From: Gracilaria domingensis
Taxonomy: Eukaryota > Rhodophyta > Florideophyceae > Gracilariales > Gracilariaceae
DNA length: 64,000 bases
Assembly: GCA_022539475.1 (NCBI GenBank)
Contig: VCMS01000205.1
Coordinates: 35,869 to 99,868 of the forward strand
Direction of reading: 5' to 3'
Below the pieces are notes generated by a model. It did no database searches, was not told the DNA's origin, and worked only from the letters and a program-made list of their open reading frames with translations. The first letter of the stretch is position 1; each line of letters begins with the position of its first letter. A program made the translations under genes and the position numbers. Shown here piece by piece: positions 10,917 through 20,023 of this stretch.

Positions 10917-10922
10917 TTTATT
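10917..10922 (-). terminator. Poly(A) signal AATAAA
   Basis: TTTATT on the plus strand reads AATAAA on the minus strand, about 40 bases after the stop codon at 10962. That is a normal spacing for the 3' end of the minus-strand gene. Confidence 0.5.
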
Positions 10923-10961
10923 CAAAACCTGTATTGAGCGTTTGTATATAGCCTACTCTAT

Positions 10962-11636
10962 TTACGGCCACTGGGTGTAGTCAGCGAGACGGGAGGTGAG
11001 CGCGCACGCCGAGCAGCACGAGAGCGACGACGAAGACGGCGGACATGGCCTTGTGCCGCGGCGGCCGCCGCGACGGCGCGCGCAGCGGGGCGGACAGGCG
11101 CGACAGCACGTGCCAAACGGCAGGCCAATCGCCTGCGGGCGCGGCAGCTCCACCTCGGCGACCGGCTCGCATCGGAGCGCGCGCGCGTCGGCGCGCTGCA
11201 ACGGCGCGAACTGCAGCTGCACGCGCCGCAGCGGCGCCGCCGCCGCCGCGCCGGATAGCGGGCGCGCCAGACGCATCGGCGCGGCGTGCGATACCACGAA
11301 GCGGCTCGAGTGCGGCAGGCGGCTTGCCGCGTACACCACGAAGCGCTGCGAGCCGTGCAGCTCGCGCGGCGCGTGGGCGGGCGGCGGCCACAGAGGCAAC
11401 AGCGGTAGCGGCGCCTGCAGCGGCGTGCAGAGCAGACGGACGCCGCGCTCATGCGCGCAGCGCGTGGGCGCGTCGAGCGGACACACTATGAGCGCGGACG
11501 CCGCGGACGCGGGCGCGCGCGACTCGGGCGCGTGCGCCAGACGCGGACGCCGCAGTGCAAGCAGCAGCGCGAGCAGCAGCGTGGGCAGCAGCGCGAGCAG
11601 CGCGAGCAGCGCGGCATAGCGCGCGGCGCGCGTCAT
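10962..11636 (-). CDS. Small membrane-anchored protein, Ala/Arg/Pro-rich
   Basis: I chose the internal ATG at 11636 (224 aa) because it places a strong hydrophobic segment at residues 7-28 (LLALLALLPTLLLALLLAL), a signal anchor or signal peptide. The same frame is open to an ATG at 11984, which would give 340 aa with a basic N-terminus. After the anchor comes a moderately conserved-looking region with QRFVVYAASRLPHSSRFVVS and EVELPRPQAIGLPFGTCC. The last 40 residues are low complexity. A different frame over the same bases encodes a second hydrophobic stretch (SAVFVVALVLLGV) ending at 10981, so a one-base frame change near 11090-11050 would give a two-anchor protein. Codon third positions are almost all G or C, which supports the frame. 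I do not recognise the family; an endomembrane location is inference. Confidence 0.5.
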   Translation of the reverse strand: MTRAARYAALLALLALLPTLLLALLLALRRPRLAHAPESRAPASAASALIVCPLDAPTRCAHERGVRLLCTPLQAPLPLLPLWPPPAHAPRELHGSQRFVVYAASRLPHSSRFVVSHAAPMRLARPLSGAAAAAPLRRVQLQFAPLQRADARALRCEPVAEVELPRPQAIGLPFGTCCRACPPRCARRRGGRRGTRPCPPSSSSLSCCSACALTSRLADYTQWP

Positions 11637-12040
11637 GATGTGCGCGATGGGGAAGCCATCTCCGGCGCGGAAGCGCGCGCCGGCGGCAAACGACTCGCCG
11701 ACGGGGACGCGGCGCGTTGGGCGTGGAAGCGCGGCGGCCGGTGGCGGCGGCGAGCGGCCTCGAGAGCGTCGCGCGACCGCGCGCGCGGCCGCGCCGCGGC
11801 GCCATCGAGACGCTCCTTTCGGGGACGCGCCCCACGTGGCCAGCGCGCGCGGCTGTGCGGCGTGGACAGCGCGCAGCGTTGTACACGCGGCGCGCCACGG
11901 CGCGGGCGCATGGCTGGGCATGTGGGGGGCGCGGCGCCTTGCGCGCGCGCTGAATTTGCGCGGCGCGGAATTTGGCGGCGGCATCTGTCAGAGGCGCCGA
12001 ATGCAAGCGCTGCGCGCGCCAATGGGCGCGCGGAAACGAG

Positions 12041-12083
12041 GCGCGCGCGCGTGTGCCGCGCGCGCGTGTGCCGCGCGCGCGGC
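12041..12083. repeat. Alternating GC/GT tract
   Basis: Two and a half copies of a 15-16-bp unit (GCGCGCGCGTGTGCC) form an alternating purine-pyrimidine run within a roughly 1.2-kb GC-rich block (10970-12160). Such runs can adopt Z-DNA. Several long overlapping ORFs here on both strands are by-products of the GC content. Confidence 0.5.
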
Positions 12084-12590
12084 GGCGCTTGCATTGGTGC
12101 CCGCCGCCGCCGCTCAACGGCCGCGCCGCGCTGTATCTTGCGCGCCGCGCTGTCGCGTCCTCCGCCGCCAACAACCAGAGCCACCGCAGGTATACACCGC
12201 CGCGGCCGTTTAATCTCTGTATAAAAAAGACTTCAAGCAGCTTGGTCGCGCTGCAACAAGTACTGCTTTCGTAATTTGCACGCTCACAAACAGTCCGCTG
12301 TCGTGTTTGGCGTACGCCTAGTTTGGCGCCGCTGCTCTTTACACCACAATCAAGTCCACGTACCTAGTCCGACGCCATTAAACAACATGAGCACAGCTGA
12401 AAAAGGCTTAAACCGCCGCAACAACCACACCGCTTTCCCCCCATCGTCGTTCTCCAGCTTACACGCCAGCGCAGATCGTCACACACCGCCTCCCCATTCT
12501 CGCGCTGTCAACCACCGATATTCGACGTCCTGCAGCTCGGCAGAATCACCGCAACCCCCTACGCCAAAATCACACCCCATCTGCCGTTGC

Positions 12591-12598
12591 TTTATAAA
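12591..12598 (+). promoter_or_regulatory. TATA box of the first secreted Gly-rich gene
   Basis: TTTATAAA lies 114 bp upstream of the ATG at 12712. This leaves a leader of about 80-90 bases, plausible for a compact algal gene. Confidence 0.45.
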
Positions 12599-12711
12599 CC
12601 CGCCTCTGCATTCGAAGAGCCGTCCCGTTTCTCCCCGTCCCTCACACTCACCTCTAAGCTACCTCATCCAATCGACCATCAACTCACACCACCTTCACTT
12701 CCCCCACCGCA

Positions 12712-13107
12712 ATGAAATATCTTTTCGTCCTCGCCGCCCTCCTGAGTTCCGCCCTCGCCGCCCCGGTCGCCCGCCCCTTCAGGAGTCGCGTTCCAATTCA
12801 GATTCCCCAGATCCCCCAAATCATCCCGATCATCATCGATGAGTCGCTCGCTATAGGCGGACCGGGCGGCGACGGCGGCGACGCCGAGGCCGTCGGCGCC
12901 ATCGTCATGGGCGGAATCGGAGGCGCCGGCGTCGAGGGATCCGGCCAGGTCTTCAACCAGGGTATCATCGCCGGCGGAAACGGTGTGTTTGAAGGCAACG
13001 TGGCCAACGGCGCTGCCGGTACCGTCATCGGAGGTGGAACTATCTCGGGCAGCTTTGAGAATGCTGCCATTGCCGGTAGTGGAGGGCCTGGCGGTTCCGC
13101 CTCGTAA
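12712..13107 (+). CDS. Small secreted Gly-rich protein, copy 1
   Basis: The product is 131 aa with a clear signal peptide at residues 1-17 (KYLFVLAALLSSALA, cleavage after A-A). The mature part begins APVARPF and continues through a short Ile/Pro segment (IPQIPQIIPIIIDES). From residue 50 it is a cysteine-free Gly/Ala-rich domain with motifs GGPGGDGGDA, GNVANGAAGTV and GTISGSFEN, ending GGPGGSAS. The regular Gly-X spacing suggests an extended or beta-type structural protein for the cell wall or extracellular matrix; this is inference. A paralogue lies 1.0 kb downstream on the same strand, so this is a tandem duplication. The gene is uninterrupted and is preceded by a TATA box. I know no named family for it. 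Confidence 0.82.
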   Translation: MKYLFVLAALLSSALAAPVARPFRSRVPIQIPQIPQIIPIIIDESLAIGGPGGDGGDAEAVGAIVMGGIGGAGVEGSGQVFNQGIIAGGNGVFEGNVANGAAGTVIGGGTISGSFENAAIAGSGGPGGSAS

Positions 13108-13861
13108 GTGCGCATTGCGTGCTTGTGCCTCGCTTCGGTTGTTGCCGTTTTCGTCTCTCGGGTGAGGCCTTCGTCATGCGTTCGAATTGTCATGTGCTGT
13201 AGTAGAGATGGCAAGCATCTGTGGACAAGTTTTGTCCAAGCCCGTCCGCCCAGGCTGTTTTGAGCGCTCACTCTTTGATCGCAATCCCTTTTCTCGTAGT
13301 GCTAATACCTATCAGTACATAAATGAGCCTTGCGCATAGCTCCCTACTTCTGTGCGGGTCTTGCCCGATAGGCCGCTTTCCAGTGTCTAGAAGAAATGAG
13401 GTCAGAGTGCTCTCACCTTCACACCTGCGAAGGTAATTCCTGAATATTGAGCATGATCAAAAATTCGGCAGCAGAGTGTGACAAGCACTCACATCGTATG
13501 GGCCCCCTAACTACCACGGTGAACGTGATAATGTACGACGAAGGTACGGCTACAAGAGTACTCTCGGTGCATAAGTGTGGGCTCATTGCGACTCACTAAC
13601 AAAGCGACGTCGACAGTATACACAACTTGTCGTACCGAAGTGAAACAGATATTATCTTTTTCATGTACTGTCGGTTACCAAGTTGATACCCATATCCTAC
13701 GCCAACGCACAAATCTCTGTTGCGTAGCCAACTGCGTTGATGCTCCTGGTTAAAATACACATTAAAGTGTATAAACAATACGCAGCAAACCGAAGCTGTC
13801 GCCAAATCAAACTCACAGCTTTCGAGTGCATGTTATTAATGTGTATTCCCTCTCTACACTG

Positions 13862-13869
13862 TTTATAAG
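13862..13869 (+). promoter_or_regulatory. Possible TATA box of the second Gly-rich gene
   Basis: TTTATAAG lies 246 bp upstream of the ATG at 14115. The leader would be longer than in the paralogue, so another start or a leader intron is possible. Confidence 0.35.
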
Positions 13870-14114
13870 CACTCAAGCCCTCGCAAATCTCGCCGTTAAT
13901 GACGTTACCACTTTCCACCAGCAGTTTGTTTCACATCAACGATAAAGCTTATAGCTCTGTCCAATTGACAGTCACCATCAACTACATCCAACCTCTGAAC
14001 CACTACATAAGCAAGTTTTGCTTCCGAACAAATTACTCTCCCTGCGCGCGCCTCTACGATTCAGTCAATCCCTTTTCATCTTCTGCTGTTTTTCCGGCTG
14101 TCCTTTTGACCAAG

Positions 14115-14537
14115 ATGAAGTTTGTATTTGCCCTCGCCACTCTCTTCTTTACGGCGTTTGCCGCACCTGTTGCCCGCCCTCTCTCCGGCGGCGGCGGATT
14201 CGGTGGACAACCGGTGCAGGTCCCACAGATCCCTCAGTTGTCATTCATACCGATGATTATCCTCGACCAGTCACTGTCCCTCGGCGGTCCCGGTGGTGAC
14301 GGCGGAAACGCCACCGCCATCGGCGCTATGGTCACCGGAGGGATTGGAGGCGCTGGAGTCGCAGGTTCTGGTACAGTTTTCAACAGGGGAGATATCGTTG
14401 GTGGAAGCGGTGTGTTTGCTGGTAATGTTGCCAATGGCGCTGCAGGTACTGTCGTGGGACAGGGAACTATTAGTGGCACCTTTGAGAATATTGCCGTAGC
14501 CGGTGATGGTGGCCCTGGAGGTGCCGCTTCCCGTTAG
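14115..14537 (+). CDS. Small secreted Gly-rich protein, copy 2
   Basis: The product is 140 aa. The ATG at 14115 is preferred over an upstream in-frame ATG at 13899 because it starts a signal peptide (KFVFALATLFFTAFA) collinear with the paralogue at 12712. The mature protein starts APVARPL, like copy 1, then has a short Gly insert (SGGGGFGG) that copy 1 lacks. It shares GGPGGDGGNA, GNVANGAAGTV, GTISGTFEN and GGPGGAAS with copy 1. The C-terminal domain is more conserved between the copies than the linker after the signal peptide. There are no cysteines in the mature part. It is probably an extracellular structural protein; the family is unknown to me. Confidence 0.82.
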   Translation: MKFVFALATLFFTAFAAPVARPLSGGGGFGGQPVQVPQIPQLSFIPMIILDQSLSLGGPGGDGGNATAIGAMVTGGIGGAGVAGSGTVFNRGDIVGGSGVFAGNVANGAAGTVVGQGTISGTFENIAVAGDGGPGGAASR

Positions 14538-15948
14538 GAGGTTTTCTGGTGTGTTTTTCTTCGATTGCTGTTGGTTCTCGGGAGAAGCTGTCTTCTGACG
14601 ATCGATTCGTTGGCAATCACCTCATTGCGAATACCCGGATTGGTCCCCGTTCTAACAGAGACGGTACGGATGATTAATGAATGAGATGATAATCGTTTGT
14701 TCTACAGGTGTACCGAGTCTGATCGCATTCTTTCAGAGTTCTTTCACTGCGCATCTGGAATAAGTGTGAAACTAGCCCGCTTCGCAGGTCTTCTCTGCTT
14801 ACCGGTATTCGATAGTGTTGCTAGTGAAGTAAAGGAAATACTGGTCGTTGCATCCTGATCCCTCTTCGAATCTGGCTCTCATATTTGCGCCTTCTCAACT
14901 GGTATGCCTCACGAGTTGCGTATGGTCTTGGGTAGAACGGGTGCTCTCAATGGAGCAAATCCGAGCAACTCCAATACACATTTTTGCTGCAAGCCATGTC
15001 CCCTCTGCCGATCTCTTGACATTAATGGTGGAAAAGCGGTGTCATGTGTGCCCAAGCGGTACGGGATACGGGATTTCGTCATTGCGTCATTGCATATTGA
15101 TATACATGCCGACGAGCTTATTGTAAACCAAGTGATTGCAGTAACAGGCACTGGCTAGATACCCGTGGGTAGCTAACTTTACGTTCTTTTTCACGTCTTG
15201 ACCTACAATCGATTGACTGTAGTAATACTATTATTGATCACTCCCGTTTCGCTCTCTTGTAGATCTTTAATGAAATACCACGAGCGCCGCCGGCGCTCTT
15301 TAGATCTCGAATCCACTCACTCCCGTTCAAAATAAATCTTCTTCTTCGTGCCTCGAAATCCCATAAACATTTTTTTCTAATTTTTTCTATGTGCGTGCGG
15401 GTCAAGTGCGCACGTGCAAATATATGTTTTATCCAGAGGACTAGTGTTGTATAGAGAACGCTATTGAGCTTTGCGATACAAGTATCCTGTCGCAAAAATA
15501 TTTGTTTTTCTCTCCCAGGAAATAATCATTCTCGTTTAAGAACAAATGGCTTCCTTTTTTTAAAAAACATACACCTTTTTTATGTTCAAACATTGCGTTT
15601 GTACCATTATGCTTTAAATGGGAGAGAAAGATCTAATCTATTTCAAAAGCTTGTCTAGAGTTCTTCTTTTTGAGACATGAACACAATTGCAGATATGTCT
15701 GCGACTAATCGATTGTCTTTTTTACATAGCGCAATTAAAAGCTTGAATGAAATCTTTGAGATTTTTTGAGATGTGGGGGCGGCGGAGCCGCTGGGGTGTC
15801 ATAGAAAGATGTTCTGAGTTGCGGCAAAGGCGTGGGATTGATGCCGTATGGAGGATTACGTAGGATTCATGGCCTGAGTGCGTTTCAGAAGTTTACACGT
15901 GTAGTGTAGCATTTCGGACTAATAGAAAACCTAGAACTATCGTGCAGG

Positions 15949-15987
15949 AACTCCAATTACACACCATGATGGTGTGTAATTGGAGTT
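15949..15987. repeat. 39-bp near-perfect palindrome
   Basis: Perfect 19-bp arms (AACTCCAATTACACACCAT and its complement) are separated by a single G. Weaker inverted similarity continues outward, with AAAACCTA near 15928 and TAGGTTTT near 16005. The whole could be a roughly 90-bp foldback element or MITE remnant. Confidence 0.6.
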
Positions 15988-16078
15988 GATTAGTAGTCAT
16001 CTTTAGGTTTTGCAAATGCGCCTGACCTTTGACACGTGGTGAATGTTAGTTTGGAGAGAAACAAGTAACTTCTTTGAT

Positions 16079-16101
16079 AAATTACTTGTAACAAGTAATT
16101 T
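16079..16101. repeat. 23-bp palindrome
   Basis: The arms AAATTACTTGT and ACAAGTAATTT flank one A. It lies 92 bp from the larger palindrome at 15949. A related ACAAGTAACTT also occurs just upstream at 16060. Confidence 0.5.
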
Positions 16102-16783
16102 TGATTTAAAACTGTTTTGATGCCATCATGTGCTATTTGTTTAATTATTTGGAATTTTCTCAACGCGGAATCGTATGAATCACAAACATGTGTGATGCTA
16201 TGGACGAAACTTTAGTCCAACGACTGATATTCCCATATTTGTATATTACTTTTCATGTCTTCTGACGATTATGTTTACGACATACTTCTGCTTTCCGTTC
16301 AACTCTCTCCCACAAGACATGGTGAGCTATGGAGGGAAGACCAGTAGCGTACTAACGACGTAGATTTACCACGGATGCATGCATCATGAGCATCTCGCCC
16401 AGAAGTGTAATGGACGCTCGAGACAGGGATTTCTTGTCCAATACCAAGGCAAATAAGAAACAGGCGGGTGCACAAAACGATTCCCTCTTCTTTCACTAGA
16501 AGCATCACTTTGTCAACATGAAAGTGTTCCGACTCCGATGCATGAAATTGAAACAATATGTTGAAACTGATTTTCGTGAGTTTGAATTCATTGGTTTGAT
16601 TTGACAGCTCAGCATCAAACAGAACACCATTCAAGCGTTCTGTGTCACTCACAGAGCTGGTGACAATTCATCAAAAAGGTACAGATACATGAAGACTTCG
16701 TTGTGATCACACCTCGCTTACATGGCTGCATTACTTTGGTCATCATGAAAGGCGAACGTAAATTGCTGTTACCCCATCACCTC

Positions 16784-16790
16784 TATAAAA
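16784..16790 (+). promoter_or_regulatory. TATA box of the Cys-rich gene
   Basis: TATAAAA lies 85 bp before the ATG at 16875, which would give a leader of about 50-60 bases. Confidence 0.5.
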
Positions 16791-16874
16791 CATGGCAGGT
16801 ATGAATCGAGTCATAATCAATTCAGATATCTGTACTATACTAAAGACGGAGGCTTCTTGCAGCCGAATGCTAGC

Positions 16875-17318
16875 ATGAAAACGTTTTTGGCAACATGGCC
16901 ACTTGTCTTCCTTTTTTTAATTTCGAAGTTATGTTGCTCTGTCTCCTTGGACCTTGTCTTGCGATGCTCGAGGGAAAATAGTGCCAATGATGATACGCAT
17001 ACGACGTTCAGAGCTGTTAAACTGAATAGGAATGCAATGCGAGTGACACACCAAATGCAACAATCGCTCATGGGTGCTGCTTGGAGTACATCTGGCTTAA
17101 GGAAGATGAAAGGAAACTGGACGTGCAGAGACAATAATTTGTTGAAGAAGTCAACCACAATTCTCGGTTTGTGCTGTGAGCCCTGTAAGTATTCTTCTGC
17201 GAAGAGGAAAAGGCAATGTTCAAATGGAGCTTGTGATCTGAACCGCATTCATAGTTCTGCTCACATACGCTCTTTTGGACTTTGTTGCAGGACGACGAGG
17301 TGTAGACCCAAGATGTGA
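16875..17318 (+). CDS. Small secreted cysteine-rich protein
   Basis: The product is 147 aa. I prefer the ATG at 16875 to one at 16857 because it starts a classic signal peptide (residues 1-22, WPLVFLFLISKLCC). The mature chain is basic, with a spacer at residues 25-83. A Cys-dense C-terminus has Cys at 84, 100, 101, 104, 115, 120, 137, 138 and 143. The spacing CC-EP-C followed by C-SNGA-CD, and a second CC-RTTR-C unit, superficially recall disintegrin-type knots, but the match is too short to claim the family. Inside the ORF, CTGTAAGT at 17183 and TTGTTGCAG ending at 17290 form good splice signals. Splicing there would join to a TGA and remove all cysteines after residue 101. The antisense ORF at 16835-17248 is taken as a shadow. 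Confidence 0.55.
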   Translation: MKTFLATWPLVFLFLISKLCCSVSLDLVLRCSRENSANDDTHTTFRAVKLNRNAMRVTHQMQQSLMGAAWSTSGLRKMKGNWTCRDNNLLKKSTTILGLCCEPCKYSSAKRKRQCSNGACDLNRIHSSAHIRSFGLCCRTTRCRPKM

Positions 17319-18823
17319 TAGGGAAATTCAGACTTTCGTGACCTTATTAAGGTCAGTACAATGAACCTTGATTTACGAATGTGGAGTGTGGAGAGATGGC
17401 GTACCTGTATTCCATGAATAAGAATAGAGTAAGGGAGACCGCAGGCAACCGTTGCACAACCATTTCAATTCTATTTCTGCTCGAAGCACTATATGATTGT
17501 AAAATATGCAAGATCCGGCACAGAGGTCCAGAAAAAGCGCCGGATTTGATCAATAGACATACAAGGAAAATACATAACTTTTGCGTAGTTGGTGTATCTT
17601 CTAGTTTATTACTATTTCTTCCAAGAAATAGGGTAGTATACAAGTATATACCACGTCACAAAAACTCAGACTACAATAAAGAATATTTACCACACTACAC
17701 TACGACACTCTGTGCATAAAAATTAGAAACAAGTAAAACTGCAAAGATCTATTTTATAAGTTGACAAGTAAATCATCTAAGAGATGAATCTGTATATAAG
17801 CAAAACGTAGATGTCCGGCTTTGTTCGTTATCCGACATGCAGCCCAAGCCGCATATCTTTCTCACTTTGTGTAGAGACGCTTCACAAAACACTTTGCGAC
17901 GTCACCCAGAGCTCGTCGCATTATCTACCTCCGCGCTTAACCGCCGACAAAATGAGTTTGCGCGCCACCGTGCGCCGTCGCGCGCCAGCTGAACAAAGAC
18001 GACAGGTTGCGCGCCGCAGCTAGCCACCGTCAGTGCTTGTCGAGCAGGAAAAAAAGTTTTTGCGATGCCTTGCGCCGGCGTCACGATCTGACGCGCAAAC
18101 AAAGAAATGTTACGCGCCCTGCGCTGCCACGCTCCAGTAAAACAGAAAAAAAGTGTCGCACGCTGCCATGCGTTGCCGTAACACAGCGACCGTCATACGC
18201 GTGAGGCCGACGTCGTCGCGACGTTTGCGCCCGATGATGAACAGTGCTAGTTTTCTTTGTGCCGGCGCTGCGCACTGCGGTTGGGCCATGTAGCGTGATA
18301 AGAGCACTTCAGTGCTATGCCTGGTTGTCCGCACCGCTTATGCAGTGAAAAAAGAGCAGAAATAGAGACAGCAAGCAGCACCGACTAGCCGAAAGCAAGA
18401 AAGTCAAGAACCAAGATCTTGAGCGCTAAAATGGAGCCAAAGCATCAGAGCTCATACGTCAATCAGACCATCAAGAGATTGGTGATGTAACGTCGCGCTG
18501 GGGCTAAGCTTCTGGATGGCTGCAAGGACAAAACCTACGTCTACATGAATGCTTTCATGGTAGGCGAACGCCGTGTCCTTGACGTTCTTGCGGACATTTT
18601 TAGAAGCGCCAACATCACCTACTGTGACCGCGGGAAGCAGCAATTGAACACGAATCATCATCTTGATCGCTATTTTTACGTCGATTTTGGTGAGGTAGTA
18701 TTAGGACTCTCTTCGTTCTCTTCATGACTCGGCCTCTCATCGTCCGCAGCAGACTCGACCCCCTCGAGATCTAGAACACTAACGTTCGGTGGTGCTGATG
18801 GCCCAAGAGACGTCGTTGGGGTA
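17319..18823. other. Non-genic or decayed DNA
   Basis: TATATAA at 17793-17799 and a GC-rich patch at 17930-18300 have no supported gene. A frame from 18431 to 18727 reads through one stop, with a tidy segment (YVYMNAFMVGERRVLDVLADI). It may be a fragment of an unidentified gene or element. It ends about 100 bp before the G1 LTR. Confidence 0.4.
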
Positions 18824-19387
18824 TGTGGTATAATATCAGGGGGTGGCAGCAGTTGGTGCAGATTGGTACCAATTCGTTTCTAAGGAGCCTCTGGGAGGTG
18901 CTCAACTTAGCAAGATAGGATTTGAGATCGGCCTGTAAGGTGTGGCAGCACCAGCCACTAGTGGGTGCAATGCAAACGACGCGCCCATTATAAATGCCTG
19001 GGTGGAGTGCTATGTATAGCGCTCACGGCCCCGTATCACCCTGACGATACTACACTAACCACTTAGTGGACTTTAGAAACCATGTAGTCAATATCTAGCC
19101 TAGCAGGTGCTTGAGTTTACCATTACGATGGGATGGGCTTCCATCCCGAGTTTATGCTGTGGTGGCAGCCTCGGCGCGTTGTGAGAGAAGAGCCACGTGT
19201 GCCACGGGAGGTGCGGCCGAGGTGCGGCGCCCTTCCCCCGTGGCCTGTGAAACTGTTCTAAAATAAAGACTACAAATTAAAATTAAAATTATAAGTTAGT
19301 CCTCAATGGTGATTGCCACATGTCCTTCTTGTCCACCGTGTGGCTTGATCTCCATTACCGACATTGGTCGCCTGGCACTATACCACA
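18824..19387 (-). repeat. 3' LTR of G1
   Basis: This 564-bp LTR has perfect 9-bp inverted ends, TGTGGTATA and TATACCACA. The purine tract of the minus-strand element (GGAGGGAGGTC, reading 19398 to 19388) directly abuts its right edge. The ends are nearly the same as in the E2 LTRs, so G1 and E2 belong to related families. Confidence 0.85.
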
Positions 19388-20023
19388 GACCTCCCTCCTA
19401 TTGCCAGGCAGGCCCCCGTGGCTGCAGCTTGAGAGAGAGACTGTCAATGGTTGCGCCTGCGACATTGGCGATCACATTGAGCAAACTGGCATTGAGTGTA
19501 GAGCATCACAAAGCGGTTTGGATGAATTGCATCCCGCCATGACCAGTTCGGTTTCAGTGAACATGCCCATTGGCAGCGCGCCTCCCGCAATGGGTTTCTC
19601 CTCGCTGTGTCCCTCGGTGAGTCAATACCTTAACGGTATACGTCATTTTCAGATGTGCCTCGCACGTTCCTTCCTTGCCGTCCTTATTTTTGTCTTAACG
19701 CTGACTGTTCCGAGCGTGACGCAATATTTGCTTCCGAGGATAAGCCCTTGGTGGTCGGGAAGCGCCTCACAGCTCCCTCGCCGGCGAACGAAAATACTAA
19801 TTCGCCTGAAAATATTGTTATTCCCATTTCCGGGTTGTGCGCCGCCTTGGCCCTGCCCGTTCGCCGTTTTACGTCTTTTCCCGCGCCTGCCATGGTGCCG
19901 GCGACCGATGGTGCAAGCGACTTCCCGTCGGTCGAGAGCAGTACTGACACACCGCACGGTGAAAAGGTTTCCAACGCCCTCGCTACTCCCTCTCCTTGGC
20001 ACTCAGGCATCCTATCAATCGCC

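Larger units (their letters stand above)
14538..16783. other. Intergenic DNA with palindromes
   Basis: No convincing gene is visible. ORFs of 60-117 codons occur (for example 16299-16652 minus) but lack signal sequences, motifs or biased codon use. Two palindromes, listed separately, lie at 15949-15987 and 16079-16101. Confidence 0.5.

Noticed and set aside
11449-12224. Several 180-257-codon overlapping ORFs on both strands
   Set aside because: The block is extremely GC-rich, so stops are rare in all frames; the sequences are Arg/Ala runs without any motif.
12276-12842. 188-codon plus ORF overlapping the first secreted protein
   Set aside because: It overlaps a well-supported gene in another frame and is a low-complexity Pro/His/Ser chain.
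16835-17248. 137-codon minus ORF
   Set aside because: Antisense to the Cys-rich ORF, which has the TATA box, signal peptide and Cys pattern.
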